Shown here in pieces: positions 32,463 to 41,766 of a stretch of 46,552 nt of DNA. The stretch is from Balneolaceae bacterium (GTDB lineage: Bacteria; Bacteroidota; Rhodothermia; Balneolales; Balneolaceae). The position numbers and the translations under genes are program-made. A model generated the notes under the pieces. It had not been told where the DNA came from. It ran no database searches and saw only the letters and a program-made list of their open reading frames with translations. The stretch lies in NCBI GenBank assembly GCA_007694095.1, contig RECI01000182.1, forward strand, positions 1 to 46,552, given 5' to 3'. Positions within the stretch are counted from its first letter, which is position 1. Each line of letters opens with the position of its first letter.

Positions 32463-34106
32463 CTAATCTTTTCCAAGTACCGAATTCACAATTGCCACTG
32501 CTTCTTCCTGGATTTGCTTAAGATGATCTTTACCTTTAAAACTTTCTGCGTAAATTTTGTAGATATCCTCCGTACCCGACGGACGTGCTGCAAACCACCC
32601 ATTTTCGGTTTCCACTTTCAAACCACCAATCGGTGCATCATTACCGGGTGCACGCGTCAGCTTTTTGGTAATGGTCTCCCCGGCCATGTGGCTGGCCTTC
32701 ACCTGTTCGGGTGACAGGTTTGACAAGATATTCTTTTCTTCGAGATTTGCCGGTGCATCGAGTCGTTCATAAACCGGGCTGCCAAATTCCTGTTCAAGTT
32801 CGCTGTAATGATCAGAAGGACTCTTGCCGGTTTTCGCTGTAATCTCTGCTGCAAGCAGGTTCATGATGATTCCGTCTTTGTCTGTTGACCAAACAGTACC
32901 GTCTTTTCTCAAAAATGAAGCACCAGCACTCTCTTCTCCGCCAAATCCGAAAGAACCATCCAACAGGCCATCCACAAACCACTTGAATCCAACAGGCACT
33001 TCCGAAAGTTTTCTGCCTATGGAATTTGCAACCCGGTCAATCATACTGCTCGAAACCAGTGTTTTGCCAACTGCTGCATCCACACTCCAGCCCGGCCGGT
33101 TTTGAAAAAGGTAATTTATCGCAACAGCCAAATAATGGTTGGGATTCATCAGGCCACTTTTGGTTACAATTCCATGGCGGTCAAAATCGGTGTCGTTTCC
33201 AAAAGCAATGTCATATTTATCCTTGAGGCCAATCAAACTGGCCATGGCATACGGAGAAGAGCAATCCATTCTTATTTTGCCATCTTTATCCACGGTCATA
33301 AAACTGAACGTTTGATCTACTCTCGGATTCACAACCTCCAGGTTCAGGCCATATTTTTCCGCGATTGGTTCCCAGTATGCTATCCCGGAACCACCCATGG
33401 GATCAGCGCCGATTTTTAGTCCCGAATCTCGAATCACTTCCAAATCCACCACGTTAATAAGGTCGTCGGTGAACGGATTCACGTAATCATAGGCTTTGGT
33501 AGAATTTTTCAGAAGCGCTTTATCGAATGAAATCCGCTGAATACCGCTCAATCCTTTCTTCAGGTAAAGATTGGCAGTGTTTTCAATTTCTTTGGTGATT
33601 TCGGTTCCGGCAGGTCCGCCGTGGGTAGCATTGTACTTAAAACCACCATCTGACGGCGGGTTATGCGAAGGAGTGATCACAACGCCATCAGCTTTCGGTT
33701 TATCGCCGGACTTATTCCACGTGAGAATAGCGTGCGAAATTGCAGGTGTGGGTGTATAACCAAAACCCTCCTGGTATCGTATTTCGACATCATTGGCCGC
33801 AAATACCTCGATTGCAGAAACCATCGCCGGCTCTGACAGGGCATGTGTATCAATTCCCAAAAAAAGAGGCCCTTTTACTCCCTTTTTTTGACGGTAATCC
33901 ACTACGGCCTGGCTGATTGCCAGAATATGATCTTCATTAAACGTATAATCCGAAGCTGTTCCCCTGTGCCCCGAAGTACCAAAACTTATGGCGTGCAGCG
34001 GATTGGATGGATCCGGGCTTTTAGAGTAGTAGGATGTAATCAGCCTTGGTATATTCTCAAGTATGGTATGCGGCGCTTTTTTGCCTGCAAGTTCGTGCGT
34101 TGCCAA
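32463..34106 (-). CDS. pgm: Alpha-D-glucose phosphate-specific phosphoglucomutase
   Basis: This enzyme of 547 residues interconverts glucose 1-phosphate and glucose 6-phosphate. Motifs: SFGTSGHRG (substrate entry), [12 protein letters not shown] with the phosphorylated serine at residue 147, [11 protein letters not shown] (metal site DxDxDR), GGEESAG (sugar ring) and [10 protein letters not shown] (phosphate). The frame is open to an ATG at 34196, but an AGGAGG site (34114-34119) lies 7 nt before a TTG at 34106. Starting there gives [10 protein letters not shown], the normal N-terminus, 547 residues (546 in Escherichia coli) and S147 (S146 in Escherichia coli). The longer reading would add 30 unrelated residues. 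Confidence 0.95.
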   Translation of the reverse strand: MATHELAGKKAPHTILENIPRLITSYYSKSPDPSNPLHAISFGTSGHRGTASDYTFNEDHILAISQAVVDYRQKKGVKGPLFLGIDTHALSEPAMVSAIEVFAANDVEIRYQEGFGYTPTPAISHAILTWNKSGDKPKADGVVITPSHNPPSDGGFKYNATHGGPAGTEITKEIENTANLYLKKGLSGIQRISFDKALLKNSTKAYDYVNPFTDDLINVVDLEVIRDSGLKIGADPMGGSGIAYWEPIAEKYGLNLEVVNPRVDQTFSFMTVDKDGKIRMDCSSPYAMASLIGLKDKYDIAFGNDTDFDRHGIVTKSGLMNPNHYLAVAINYLFQNRPGWSVDAAVGKTLVSSSMIDRVANSIGRKLSEVPVGFKWFVDGLLDGSFGFGGEESAGASFLRKDGTVWSTDKDGIIMNLLAAEITAKTGKSPSDHYSELEQEFGSPVYERLDAPANLEEKNILSNLSPEQVKASHMAGETITKKLTRAPGNDAPIGGLKVETENGWFAARPSGTEDIYKIYAESFKGKDHLKQIQEEAVAIVNSVLGKD

Positions 34107-34113
34107 TGGTAGT

Positions 34114-34119
34114 CCTCCT
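34114..34119 (-). promoter_or_regulatory. Shine-Dalgarno that fixes the pgm start
   Basis: On the minus strand AGGAGG lies 7 nt before the TTG at 34104-34106. It is the strongest ribosome-binding site in the window and decides the pgm start. Confidence 0.85.
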
Positions 34120-34291
34120 GTTTGGTTGTGTTTTTCTATAGAATAAAAATGGTTGATAATGCAGTAAATGGCAAGTAATCCCTGTTTACTTTGCATAAAA
34201 TATGTACGGGTTACTTCCGGTATTGTGAAATGTATGACTGTTTTCAGGCATCATTATACATTATTTTCTCAAAAAACTCTTCTTGCATGGC

Positions 34292-34423
34292 TTAATTTGA
34301 TTTTCTTATGGTATCTATATGTGTGATGATGTCATGTCTTTCATCCGAAAAAAATGTAACACGAAACCGGTGATCACCAAATGTTCCTCTGGAACATACT
34401 TGTGGTGCGCGGGGCCTACTATT
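34292..34423 (-). pseudogene. Start-less open frame, possible gene remnant
   Basis: On the minus strand, 43 codons are open between a TAG (34424-34426) and a TAA (34292-34294). The C-terminal half reads GDHRFRVTFFSDERHDIITH, a regular amphipathic pattern that looks protein-like. No start codon is present and no family is recognised. It is possibly the 3' end of a lost gene. Confidence 0.3.
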
Positions 34424-34540
34424 CTACCCACCAGATCTGGAAGGTATAGGCCTGCAGGATACCAATAAAAGCTTTTTCCCGAGCCTCGATTGGAAATCGT
34501 CATTCAGTATATCGGTGATTCGGTCTTTCGGTTACCCATG

Positions 34541-34579
34541 ATGGCGCATGAGCGTCCCGCCTGCCCCTTTGGGTTTAAC
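34541..34579. repeat. Dispersed repeat, copy at 34.55 kb
   Basis: ATGGCGCA, then TCCCGCCTGCCCC (34555-34567) and GGGTTT (34571-34576) appear in the same order and nearly the same spacing as on the minus strand at 14990-15027. This indicates a copy of the same element in opposite orientation. Confidence 0.6.
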
Positions 34580-34698
34580 TGCGGGGCTTGTGACCCCCGC
34601 TACCGTTGACAGATTTGTGGAAAATGTGATCTTGGTTAAAAAAAATGCTTCCGGGAACCCCTCGGCAACGTTTCTTATATTTCCCTTAAATCCCCCAA

Positions 34699-34717
34699 CC
34701 CCCTTTACAAAAGGGGG
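34699..34717. repeat. C/G-run hairpin
   Basis: CCCCCTTT (34699-34706) and AAAGGGGG (34710-34717) form a perfect 8-bp stem around ACA. Such hairpins are common short interspersed palindromes in many bacterial genomes. There is no T tract of terminator type beyond TTATTT. Confidence 0.6.
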
Positions 34718-34842
34718 AGTTATTTGCTGAGCTTTTTGAATCCGTCAGCTAAATCAGACGGCAAAGTATTGTTTTCAACCTATACTCAAGGATCCGATAC
34801 CACACACCCCATGTCATCCCTGGTGAGGCAAAACCAGATCGG

Positions 34843-37800
34843 TCAATTCGGAGGAAGGCTTACCTGAGTATCCGTTTGCAGGTATTTTATCAAATCTTTC
34901 ACTTCATCATCAGTCAGCGTATCGAAAAGCCGGGGCGGCATTAACGATACCCCGGTATCTTCCCTTGTCTGGATATCGGACTTATTGATTACAACTTCAT
35001 CCAGTCCTACGGTACGAAGTGTAATCTGACGTTCACTTTCGGAAACAATATTGCCCGAATATGTCCTGCCGTCTCTTGTGGATATAACCACAAGCTTGTA
35101 GGCATCCGCAACCATCTCGTTTGGATCAATGACCATTCTCAGGATATAATCGATGTTTTGCCTGTTCGAGCCGGTAAGATCAGGCCCGATGGTTCCTCCC
35201 TCATCATACATCACATGGCATGGCCCGCAAGTGCTCTGAAAAACAAGCCTGCCCCGGCGTGCATCAGCTTGTGCTAGAGCCGGCTCAGTGAGCATAGCCC
35301 TGAACCTGGCATAAGCCATTTCATTTGCTGTTTGTTCATCACCAATCGGTCCCCACACATCAACAAAACCGACACCCACAACACGCTGCAGCTGCCGGGC
35401 AACATCAACAGGGATGTCTCTTTTCGGGATTTTTCCATCTTTTAAGGCCTGCGTGAGAAGCCTGCCGTAAACCGGCCTTGAGGCCAGTGCCCGGACTGTT
35501 TCAGATTTTTCGCGGTTGTCAAAATCGGGATACTTTTCCAGGAGCAGGCGGCCAAGGTTTGCATCATTGAATGAGGCAATGGCCCTTATGGCCTCAACCC
35601 GCAATCGCGAGGCGAGCAGTGCCGGGATTTTATTTTTAAGGTCATCACTCTGCTCTTCGGCAAGTGCCCGGAGTGCTTCCCGGCGCTGATCAATTGGCGC
35701 ATTATCATTTATCAGCGTGGCTAAAAATTGCATGGATGCTTCCCTGTCGCCAAATTGTTGTGCCACATCCAATGCCAGCTCAGATACCCTGCCTGGCACA
35801 TTCCTCAACTGTCCATAAACCTGCTCCCAGTTTGGTGGCACAACAAGATCGGAACGCCTTCCTTCCAGCCCATCGCGCAATCCTTCCAGCAGCGGGATTT
35901 GTTGTTCAGGACGAGTCCCGATCTCAGCAACCAATTCCTCAAATGCATCTGAATCAGCAGCACGGCGGGATGCATATCGGGCAATAACAGGAATCCAGCT
36001 TTTCCCGGCAATAGCAAGTGCACGGCCAGGGTTATCAGCAACCAAGGGTTCAAACCCGAACCAAAGCATACCGGGGATGTTATGGTCACCTGCATCTTCT
36101 CCCCGCTGCATCAAGCCTTCCGCAATACCCCAGCGGTGTTCCAAATTAAGCCGGTGAAGCAAACTGGCAAGGTATAAGCGAACTACGGGAGAGTTATCGG
36201 TACGGGACATGCGTTCAAAAGCTGCCAGAATATGTGATGATGGCGCACGAACTTCAGATGGGCGGTTTAAAGCCCAGTTTGAAAATATGGTGGCTCCTGT
36301 GTTAATTGGTGATGTGATTGCATAATCTTCAGAAAGCATCTGGACAGCCCAGGCCCTGATATATTCGTCGCTGTGATTCAGTGCGGCTACCAAATCATTT
36401 TCACTTAAACCGCCGGTGATGTGCAATGCCCACATTGCCCTCAGCCTCCAATCGGGATTTTGTTCTGACCGGAACATGTTTCTCAATTTTTCGTGAGTAT
36501 CAGCAGCCAGTGCACCTTTCGAAGCCCGATACTGCAGGTTAACCCTGGCACGGCGGGCATGCCATGCACTATTTTTTGTCTGAAGGATAACCAGTTGTTC
36601 ATCGGTCATGCCGGATACATCGTCATAACGCCCCTCCCATTGTTCAGCCCGCGACTCTTCCGGCATCACTTTAAAAACCCGCCCCGTGTCCTGGTTCAAA
36701 ACGGCTGTGCCGCAAATATCACGATCGTGCCAGTCTAATATGTAGAGCCCTCCATCCGGGCCTATTTCTGTGCTGAAGCCAACCCATGCCGCATTATTTG
36801 CGAGAAGGAAATCGTCACCGTGGCTTGCCCTAAAACTGGAACCATCCCTTTCAAGAATATCTGACAATACTGCATGCTCGTGAATATTGGCCATAAAAAT
36901 ACGGCCGAAGTGAGTTTCCGGGAAGGCATCAGAAAGGTACACACTTGCACCGCCGTGGGCTGAACGGTGCCGATGGTCAGCAATGGTTTTGATATCATTA
37001 TATATGTAAGGATTAAAATGCGACCCGCCCTGGCGGTGATATACTCCACCGGGTACGATATGCCAGAGATGCGGAATTACACACGCGGTCACAAAAAGCT
37101 GACCTTTGGCATCATGATCTATTCCCCAGGGATTGCTGAGCCCGTGCGCCACCACCTCGAACCGGTCTTTCACAGGATGATAGCGCCAGATGCCGCCGTT
37201 AATTCTTACACCTTCGCCATCGAGCAAATCCCCAAGCGATTCGGGGAAAGGATCGTTGTGAGTGTAGAGACGTTTGGCTCCGGGTTTGGGTTTGCCCACA
37301 TTGGAGTGTGTGAAAAGGCCTTGCAATCCATAGAGCCATCCATCAGGCCCCCAGTGAAGACTGTTGATGGTTTCGTGCCGGTCATCTATCCCCCAGCCGG
37401 TCAGCAATACCTCGATATTTTCAATATCTGCCTTATCATCCCGGTTTGGGACAAACAGCAGGTTAGGCGGTGCACCCAGGTAAAGCCCTCCAAAACCAAT
37501 GGCCATGGCTGCGGGGAAAGCGATTCCTTCAAGAAAAACCTTCCGGCTGTCGGCATAACCATCGCCGTTGGTGTCTTCCAGTATCAGGATCCGGCTGTTT
37601 CCGGCCGCCGAGAATCCTGTTCCGCGGCTTTCATAATCGTTATTTTCGGCAACCCACAGGCGGCCCCGGTCGTCCCACGCAAAAGCCATAGGGGTAGTGA
37701 TATCGGGTTCACCAGCCCAGGCAGTAACTTTAAAACCGTCTATCAGTGTCATGTTGGCAGCTGCTTCCCTTGGTGTAAGGAATTCTGCCTCAAAACCAGC

Positions 37801-38856
37801 CTCGCGTGCAATCCCCCACATAGCAGCTGTGGAGTAGGTACCCCGGTTATCAACATAATCTTCCCAGGCTGAGGTGATTTCTACATCATTCATTTCACCG
37901 GTATGCACTAACATTCTGTATCGGATCACTTCGGTATCACCTTCTTCAATAAACCACTCTTCCATAATCGTACGGGATGGACCCACTCCGAACTGCCCGT
38001 CCACGCGCCAGGGCGTCGGGTATCCGTTGTTTCCGGAATGATCAAAAATTGCGATGTTTGCAAAATTTTCACGTCCCGGAACCTGCATCGCTACATTCAA
38101 CCACATGGCACGCTGACCTTCTGCACGTTCGTTGCGGTCGCGAACGGCATTCACAACTTCTGCCTGTATACCCTCCTGCCACGGCATACGAAGAAACAGC
38201 CCTCCATAATCAAATTTCCCTATAGTAATATCCGTTTTTGCCTCTCCCCTCCACTCAAGGTCCAGGGTGAATTTCCCATCGGCAACCTGCATGGTCCAGT
38301 TTTGTGTTTCTGTTAAAATCGGGTGACCATTCTCATCGAGTAAATCATAAACCGTTTGCCATTGTACTACACCATTATCGGCGCCGGGGATATCTCCGTG
38401 GTGGTGATGATGTCCATGATCATGATCATGGTTGTGGCTTTCGTGCTGGTGAAAACGGCTTGCGGGGCCTTGCGCCTCCCTGATACCAGCGGAAATCTTT
38501 CTCCAGTAATCACTCCCGGTGTTGTGGAAATAGTCCCTGCCATTTACCCGGGTAAACCCCCAATACAAACCGGTCTGGTGAGGATGATGACCCGGGCTGT
38601 ATTCTGTTAGCACCCCATTGCCGTCAGGAGCAACAATCGGGTGTATGTATGGCCGAAATCCGTTTTTCGCATTTTGAACAAGTACAGGTGTATCAGAGCC
38701 GGCTATAAAAACCGAAATAGTTTCAGCAGCTTCATCGTATTTTATCTCTAAATCGATTCTTTCTACAGCAGCATCACCCGGAGATTCCCTTTTGGCACAT
38801 CCTGTTAAAATCAGGAAAATTAAAATTGCGGTTACAGCAGACCGTATCATGGACAT
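34843..38856 (-). CDS. DUF6807 / membrane-bound dehydrogenase / HEAT / cytochrome c fusion lipoprotein
   Basis: This 1337-residue secreted protein has a lipoprotein signal ending in LTGC (C20). Residues about 30-340 are a DUF6807 (PmoA-like) domain (FRPYIHPIVAPDG, YSPGHHPHQTGLYWGF), interrupted by a His-rich loop at 136-153. Residues about 365-760 form a PQQ-type beta-propeller of the membrane-bound dehydrogenase family (TIGR02604; FAWDDRGRLWVAENNDYE, RINGGIWRY, GLSNPWGIDHD). HEAT-like helices fill about 780-1180. The end is a cytochrome c domain (TIGR02603) with CGPCH (1210-1214) and axial Met in SLMPP (M1306). Such propeller/heme proteins are frequent in Planctomycetes, Verrucomicrobia and Bacteroidota and are linked to glycan use. 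Substrate unknown. Confidence 0.9.
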   Translation of the reverse strand: MSMIRSAVTAILIFLILTGCAKRESPGDAAVERIDLEIKYDEAAETISVFIAGSDTPVLVQNAKNGFRPYIHPIVAPDGNGVLTEYSPGHHPHQTGLYWGFTRVNGRDYFHNTGSDYWRKISAGIREAQGPASRFHQHESHNHDHDHGHHHHHGDIPGADNGVVQWQTVYDLLDENGHPILTETQNWTMQVADGKFTLDLEWRGEAKTDITIGKFDYGGLFLRMPWQEGIQAEVVNAVRDRNERAEGQRAMWLNVAMQVPGRENFANIAIFDHSGNNGYPTPWRVDGQFGVGPSRTIMEEWFIEEGDTEVIRYRMLVHTGEMNDVEITSAWEDYVDNRGTYSTAAMWGIAREAGFEAEFLTPREAAANMTLIDGFKVTAWAGEPDITTPMAFAWDDRGRLWVAENNDYESRGTGFSAAGNSRILILEDTNGDGYADSRKVFLEGIAFPAAMAIGFGGLYLGAPPNLLFVPNRDDKADIENIEVLLTGWGIDDRHETINSLHWGPDGWLYGLQGLFTHSNVGKPKPGAKRLYTHNDPFPESLGDLLDGEGVRINGGIWRYHPVKDRFEVVAHGLSNPWGIDHDAKGQLFVTACVIPHLWHIVPGGVYHRQGGSHFNPYIYNDIKTIADHRHRSAHGGASVYLSDAFPETHFGRIFMANIHEHAVLSDILERDGSSFRASHGDDFLLANNAAWVGFSTEIGPDGGLYILDWHDRDICGTAVLNQDTGRVFKVMPEESRAEQWEGRYDDVSGMTDEQLVILQTKNSAWHARRARVNLQYRASKGALAADTHEKLRNMFRSEQNPDWRLRAMWALHITGGLSENDLVAALNHSDEYIRAWAVQMLSEDYAITSPINTGATIFSNWALNRPSEVRAPSSHILAAFERMSRTDNSPVVRLYLASLLHRLNLEHRWGIAEGLMQRGEDAGDHNIPGMLWFGFEPLVADNPGRALAIAGKSWIPVIARYASRRAADSDAFEELVAEIGTRPEQQIPLLEGLRDGLEGRRSDLVVPPNWEQVYGQLRNVPGRVSELALDVAQQFGDREASMQFLATLINDNAPIDQRREALRALAEEQSDDLKNKIPALLASRLRVEAIRAIASFNDANLGRLLLEKYPDFDNREKSETVRALASRPVYGRLLTQALKDGKIPKRDIPVDVARQLQRVVGVGFVDVWGPIGDEQTANEMAYARFRAMLTEPALAQADARRGRLVFQSTCGPCHVMYDEGGTIGPDLTGSNRQNIDYILRMVIDPNEMVADAYKLVVISTRDGRTYSGNIVSESERQITLRTVGLDEVVINKSDIQTREDTGVSLMPPRLFDTLTDDEVKDLIKYLQTDTQVSLPPN

Positions 38857-39172
38857 TCCAACTATTTAAATTTTTTTTAATTCTGACATTCCCAAAACCC
38901 TCCTCAACAAGCAATCAAAATGAAAATGGTACACTTTTCAATTTATTCTTTTCAAAAACTCAGCATTATTATAAAACTTTCTGCCTATAAATGTATTATT
39001 TCTGTCGGGGTTTAAAAATGAGCTGGTTTATCCGGGTTAGGTATCATTGTATGTGAACCGTCTGAAATACTTTCTCATCTTTTCTTTTAAGAACCGTATC
39101 TTTACCCTATATCAATGCAGGCCTAAAACGGTGATTTAAAATTCCAACCACAAACTTTAAATCAACTTATTC
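38857..39172. other. 316-bp gene-free AT-rich spacer
   Basis: This divergent spacer precedes the 1337-aa gene and the antiporter fragment. It is AT-rich with no stable hairpin, no clear promoter box and no coding frame. Confidence 0.6.
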
Positions 39173-39364
39173 TTGGCTGTTTCGATTAATCTGCAAATTG
39201 CTGCTCTGCTTTTAATCTTGAGTATTTATTCGAGTAAGCTCTCTTTGAAATTTGGCATCCCAACCCTGCTGATCTTTTTTGGGATTGGTATGTTGTTCGG
39301 ATCGAATGGATTAGAAGAACAAAGCCCTGTTTTTGTGACCCACTCAATTAACGGATTAAAGTAA
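39173..39364 (+). pseudogene. Truncated CPA1-type cation/proton antiporter N-terminus
   Basis: This 63-codon frame starts from a TTG. Residues about 8-46 (LQIAALLLILSIYSSKLSLKFGIP, then LLIFFGIGMLFGSNGLE) match the first two membrane helices of NhaP2/CvrA-type K+ or Na+/H+ antiporters, which are normally over 400 residues. Similarity stops abruptly after GSNGLE; the remaining tail EQSPVFVTHSINGLK does not fit the family and ends at a stop. It is a 5' gene remnant. The APC permease gene begins 27 bp later, so a deletion or insertion event probably joined the two. It may still be translated and coupled to the permease. Confidence 0.7.
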
Positions 39365-39391
39365 ACCAAACAAAAAAAACACAACATCATT

Positions 39392-41593
39392 TTGGAATCA
39401 AAAAGACACATTGGTTTCTGGGGCGCAACAGGAATTGGAGTTGGTGCAATGATAGGTGGTGGGATTTTGGCACTTGCAGGTGTTGCTTTTGCAGTAAGTG
39501 GACCGTCAACAATTTTTGCATTTCTAATAAACGGATTTATTGCTTTTCTCACTGTTTTTAGCTTTTCGGAAATGGCTGTAGCTCATCCCCAAAATGGTGG
39601 CATTTACACTTTTTCGAAAAAAGCGTTGTCGGTTCAGGCTGCTTTTGGGGTTGGATGGGTTGTTTGGTTCGCATCAATTGTAGCGACTGTTTTGTATGCG
39701 TTGGGATTTGGTTCGTTTGTACTTATAGCATTACAGCAAATGTACCCTGCAATTCAGGAAATGGGTTTTAGTCCACGGTTTATAACTGCAGCACTTGCCT
39801 TACTTGCATTAACATTTTACACCTGGCGATTAAGTAGAGTTGGTGGTGGTAGTGGAGTGGTTGCAAATATTGGTAAACTGATAGTTTTCGCAATTATTAT
39901 TGCATCCGGATTGGCAATGACCGTTAAAATTTCATTTTCTGAAATAACCTCCAGTTTCCAACCCTTTTTTACCGGCGGTGTGACCGGAGTTTTGGCTGCA
40001 ATGGGGTATACATTTATAACCGTGCAGGGATTTGGACTCATAACAAATGTGGGCGGAGAAATCAAAAATCCTGAGAAGAACATACCCAAGGCCATGATGG
40101 CTACGGTTTTAATCGGATTGTCAGTGTATATCCCTATACTATTTGTTATAGCAACAGTTGGCGTACCCGATGGTGAAACGATTACCTCCATAAGTACCCA
40201 AAACCCTGAGGCTGCAGTAGCGATTGCTGTGCAACAATTTATGGGTCCTTTTGGATTTTGGCTGGTGATTGTTGCCGGTATTTTTTCGATGTTATCTGCA
40301 CTTGAAGCCAATATTTTTGCCGCATCACGAGTGGCGATGGTTATGGCAAAAGACGGCACGCTGAACCATCAACTGGCTCATGTTGATAAGAAAACCGGGC
40401 TTCCGACAACCTCAATTTATGTTACCGCTGTTTTGGTTGGTTTGCTGATCATTTTACTTCCGAATGTGGCTGCAGCCGGTGCCGCTTCCGGTTTGATTTT
40501 TCTCGTTTCCTACGCATTGGCGCACGCCATCAGTATGCTCATGCGAAATCGAAATTTCGAAAGCACGAAAAACTTCCGAACACCGCTCTATCCTTTTCTT
40601 CCGATTCTTGGAATGTTAGCCTGTTTTGGTTTGGCAACATTTCAAGCATTTGTTGAACCTGCCGCCGGACTCATCTCCCTATTTTGGCTTGTTTTTGGCA
40701 GTGCCATTTTTATCATTTTTTTCGTTCAAAAAGCTCGGGTTATAGATGCTTCCGAGGAAGCACTGCATCCTGAGTTAGTAAAACTTAGAGGATTAAACCC
40801 GCTGGTTTTGGTTCCTATAGTGAATCCTGACAATGCGGAATCAAAAATTTTCCTTGCGAACTCTTTGGCTCCTCCCCGTTATGGCAGAGTGCTTTTATTG
40901 GCGATTGTATTGAAAGAACAGGAGAATATCAAATTTGAAAAAGCACTTGAAAATAATCAAAAAGCGATGTCTAAAGCCATTAAGACATCTGTAATGTCGG
41001 GATTACAACCTGACACTTTAATAACCATAGCCGATGAACCATGGAACGAAATGGCACGAGTGGCGAAACTCCACCGCTGCAAGAGTATTTTGATTGGCCT
41101 TAGTAACATCACAGAACTTCAAACCCAAAAAGACATTGATAATCTGGTTAAAGCAGTGGAATGTGATGTCGTTATTTTCAGGCAACCATTTAGCGGTTGG
41201 AAAATATCTGATGTTAAAAAAATTCTTGTTCCGGTTGCCGGGTTTGCAGAACATGATTTGTTACGTGCGCGGATATTAGCGAGTTTATGGCGAGAAAACC
41301 AACCGATGGTTTCATTTGTTCAAATTTTGCCAACAAATACCCCAACTGATGTTGTTGCTAAAAGTCGCAAAAAATTACATTCTTTCGCTTCTCAAATCAT
41401 CCCGGGAAAGAAACGTAGTCGTATTTATTTGGATGATAATCCGAAAGAATTACTGATTTCATTATCCAATAAATCCGATTTGGTCATTTTAGGATTGACA
41501 GCACCCGGTCCGAATCGACCTGTTTTAGGGAATTTACCGATTGCTTTAGCAACGGATACCTCGTGTGGATTGATTTTTATCAACAGGAAATAA
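39392..41593 (+). CDS. APC-family amino-acid permease with C-terminal USP region
   Basis: This 733-residue inner-membrane transporter has about 12 helices in residues 8-440. The first helix has the APC hallmark ATGIGVGAMIGGGILALAG. GYTFITVQGFGLITNVGGEIKNPEKNIPKAM (helix 6 region and loop) is characteristic. Residues about 455-733 are cytoplasmic, with two universal-stress-like modules (LVPIVNPDNAESKIFL; KILVPVAGFAEHD and SDLVILGLTAPG). Such permease-USP fusions are thought to sense nucleotides or energy state. The start is a TTG at 39392. By eye the gene is more A/T-rich at third positions than its neighbours, which would fit horizontal acquisition. Confidence 0.9.
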   Translation: MESKRHIGFWGATGIGVGAMIGGGILALAGVAFAVSGPSTIFAFLINGFIAFLTVFSFSEMAVAHPQNGGIYTFSKKALSVQAAFGVGWVVWFASIVATVLYALGFGSFVLIALQQMYPAIQEMGFSPRFITAALALLALTFYTWRLSRVGGGSGVVANIGKLIVFAIIIASGLAMTVKISFSEITSSFQPFFTGGVTGVLAAMGYTFITVQGFGLITNVGGEIKNPEKNIPKAMMATVLIGLSVYIPILFVIATVGVPDGETITSISTQNPEAAVAIAVQQFMGPFGFWLVIVAGIFSMLSALEANIFAASRVAMVMAKDGTLNHQLAHVDKKTGLPTTSIYVTAVLVGLLIILLPNVAAAGAASGLIFLVSYALAHAISMLMRNRNFESTKNFRTPLYPFLPILGMLACFGLATFQAFVEPAAGLISLFWLVFGSAIFIIFFVQKARVIDASEEALHPELVKLRGLNPLVLVPIVNPDNAESKIFLANSLAPPRYGRVLLLAIVLKEQENIKFEKALENNQKAMSKAIKTSVMSGLQPDTLITIADEPWNEMARVAKLHRCKSILIGLSNITELQTQKDIDNLVKAVECDVVIFRQPFSGWKISDVKKILVPVAGFAEHDLLRARILASLWRENQPMVSFVQILPTNTPTDVVAKSRKKLHSFASQIIPGKKRSRIYLDDNPKELLISLSNKSDLVILGLTAPGPNRPVLGNLPIALATDTSCGLIFINRK

Positions 41594-41715
41594 TCTCAGA
41601 TAATGAAATATGTGAATACATCAATAAAATGTAATGCTACAATTGAAAAGTATCTGAATTACTATCTACCCTGAAACTTGCTTCCTTGGGATGGCTAATA
41701 TGACAAAAGTGCTGA

Positions 41716-41743
41716 CAGGTAAGTGCTTTGTTGTACTTACCTG
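41716..41743. terminator. Hairpin between convergent genes, possible terminator
   Basis: CAGGTAAGT (41716-41724) and ACTTACCTG (41735-41743) are perfect 9-bp arms with a 10-nt loop. It lies between the convergent permease and lipoprotein genes. Read on the minus strand, CACTTTTG follows a few bases later, so it may end the lipoprotein transcript. Confidence 0.5.
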
Positions 41744-41766
41744 CCTGCCATACAATTCACAAATTT

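Larger units (their letters stand above)
34107..34842. other. 736-bp gene-free stretch
   Basis: Upstream of pgm this region holds its promoter and ribosome-binding site, an open frame with no start codon (34292-34423, minus), a dispersed repeat copy (34541-34579), a small hairpin (GCGGGG at 34581-34586 with CCCCGC at 34595-34600) and a C/G-run hairpin (34699-34717). It looks like a landing ground for intergenic elements and decayed sequence. No intact gene is seen. Confidence 0.65.

Noticed and set aside
34315-34503. 62-codon minus-strand frame with ATG upstream of pgm
   Set aside because: It overlaps a more protein-like start-less frame, lies in a repeat-rich spacer and shows no recognisable motif or ribosome-binding site.
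34581-34600. Terminator hairpin
   Set aside because: GCGGGG/CCCCGC pairs, but no T tract follows on either strand and no gene ends there.
34548-34730. 60-codon plus-strand frame
   Set aside because: It runs through the dispersed repeat and the C/G hairpin; the apparent peptide is repeat sequence, not a gene.
36967-37872. 301-codon plus-strand open frame
   Set aside because: Antisense to the 1337-aa fusion protein; composition is that of a shadow frame and no motif is present.
39173-39364. Functional small membrane protein
   Set aside because: The sequence is the start of a much larger antiporter family and stops abruptly, so a remnant is the better reading.
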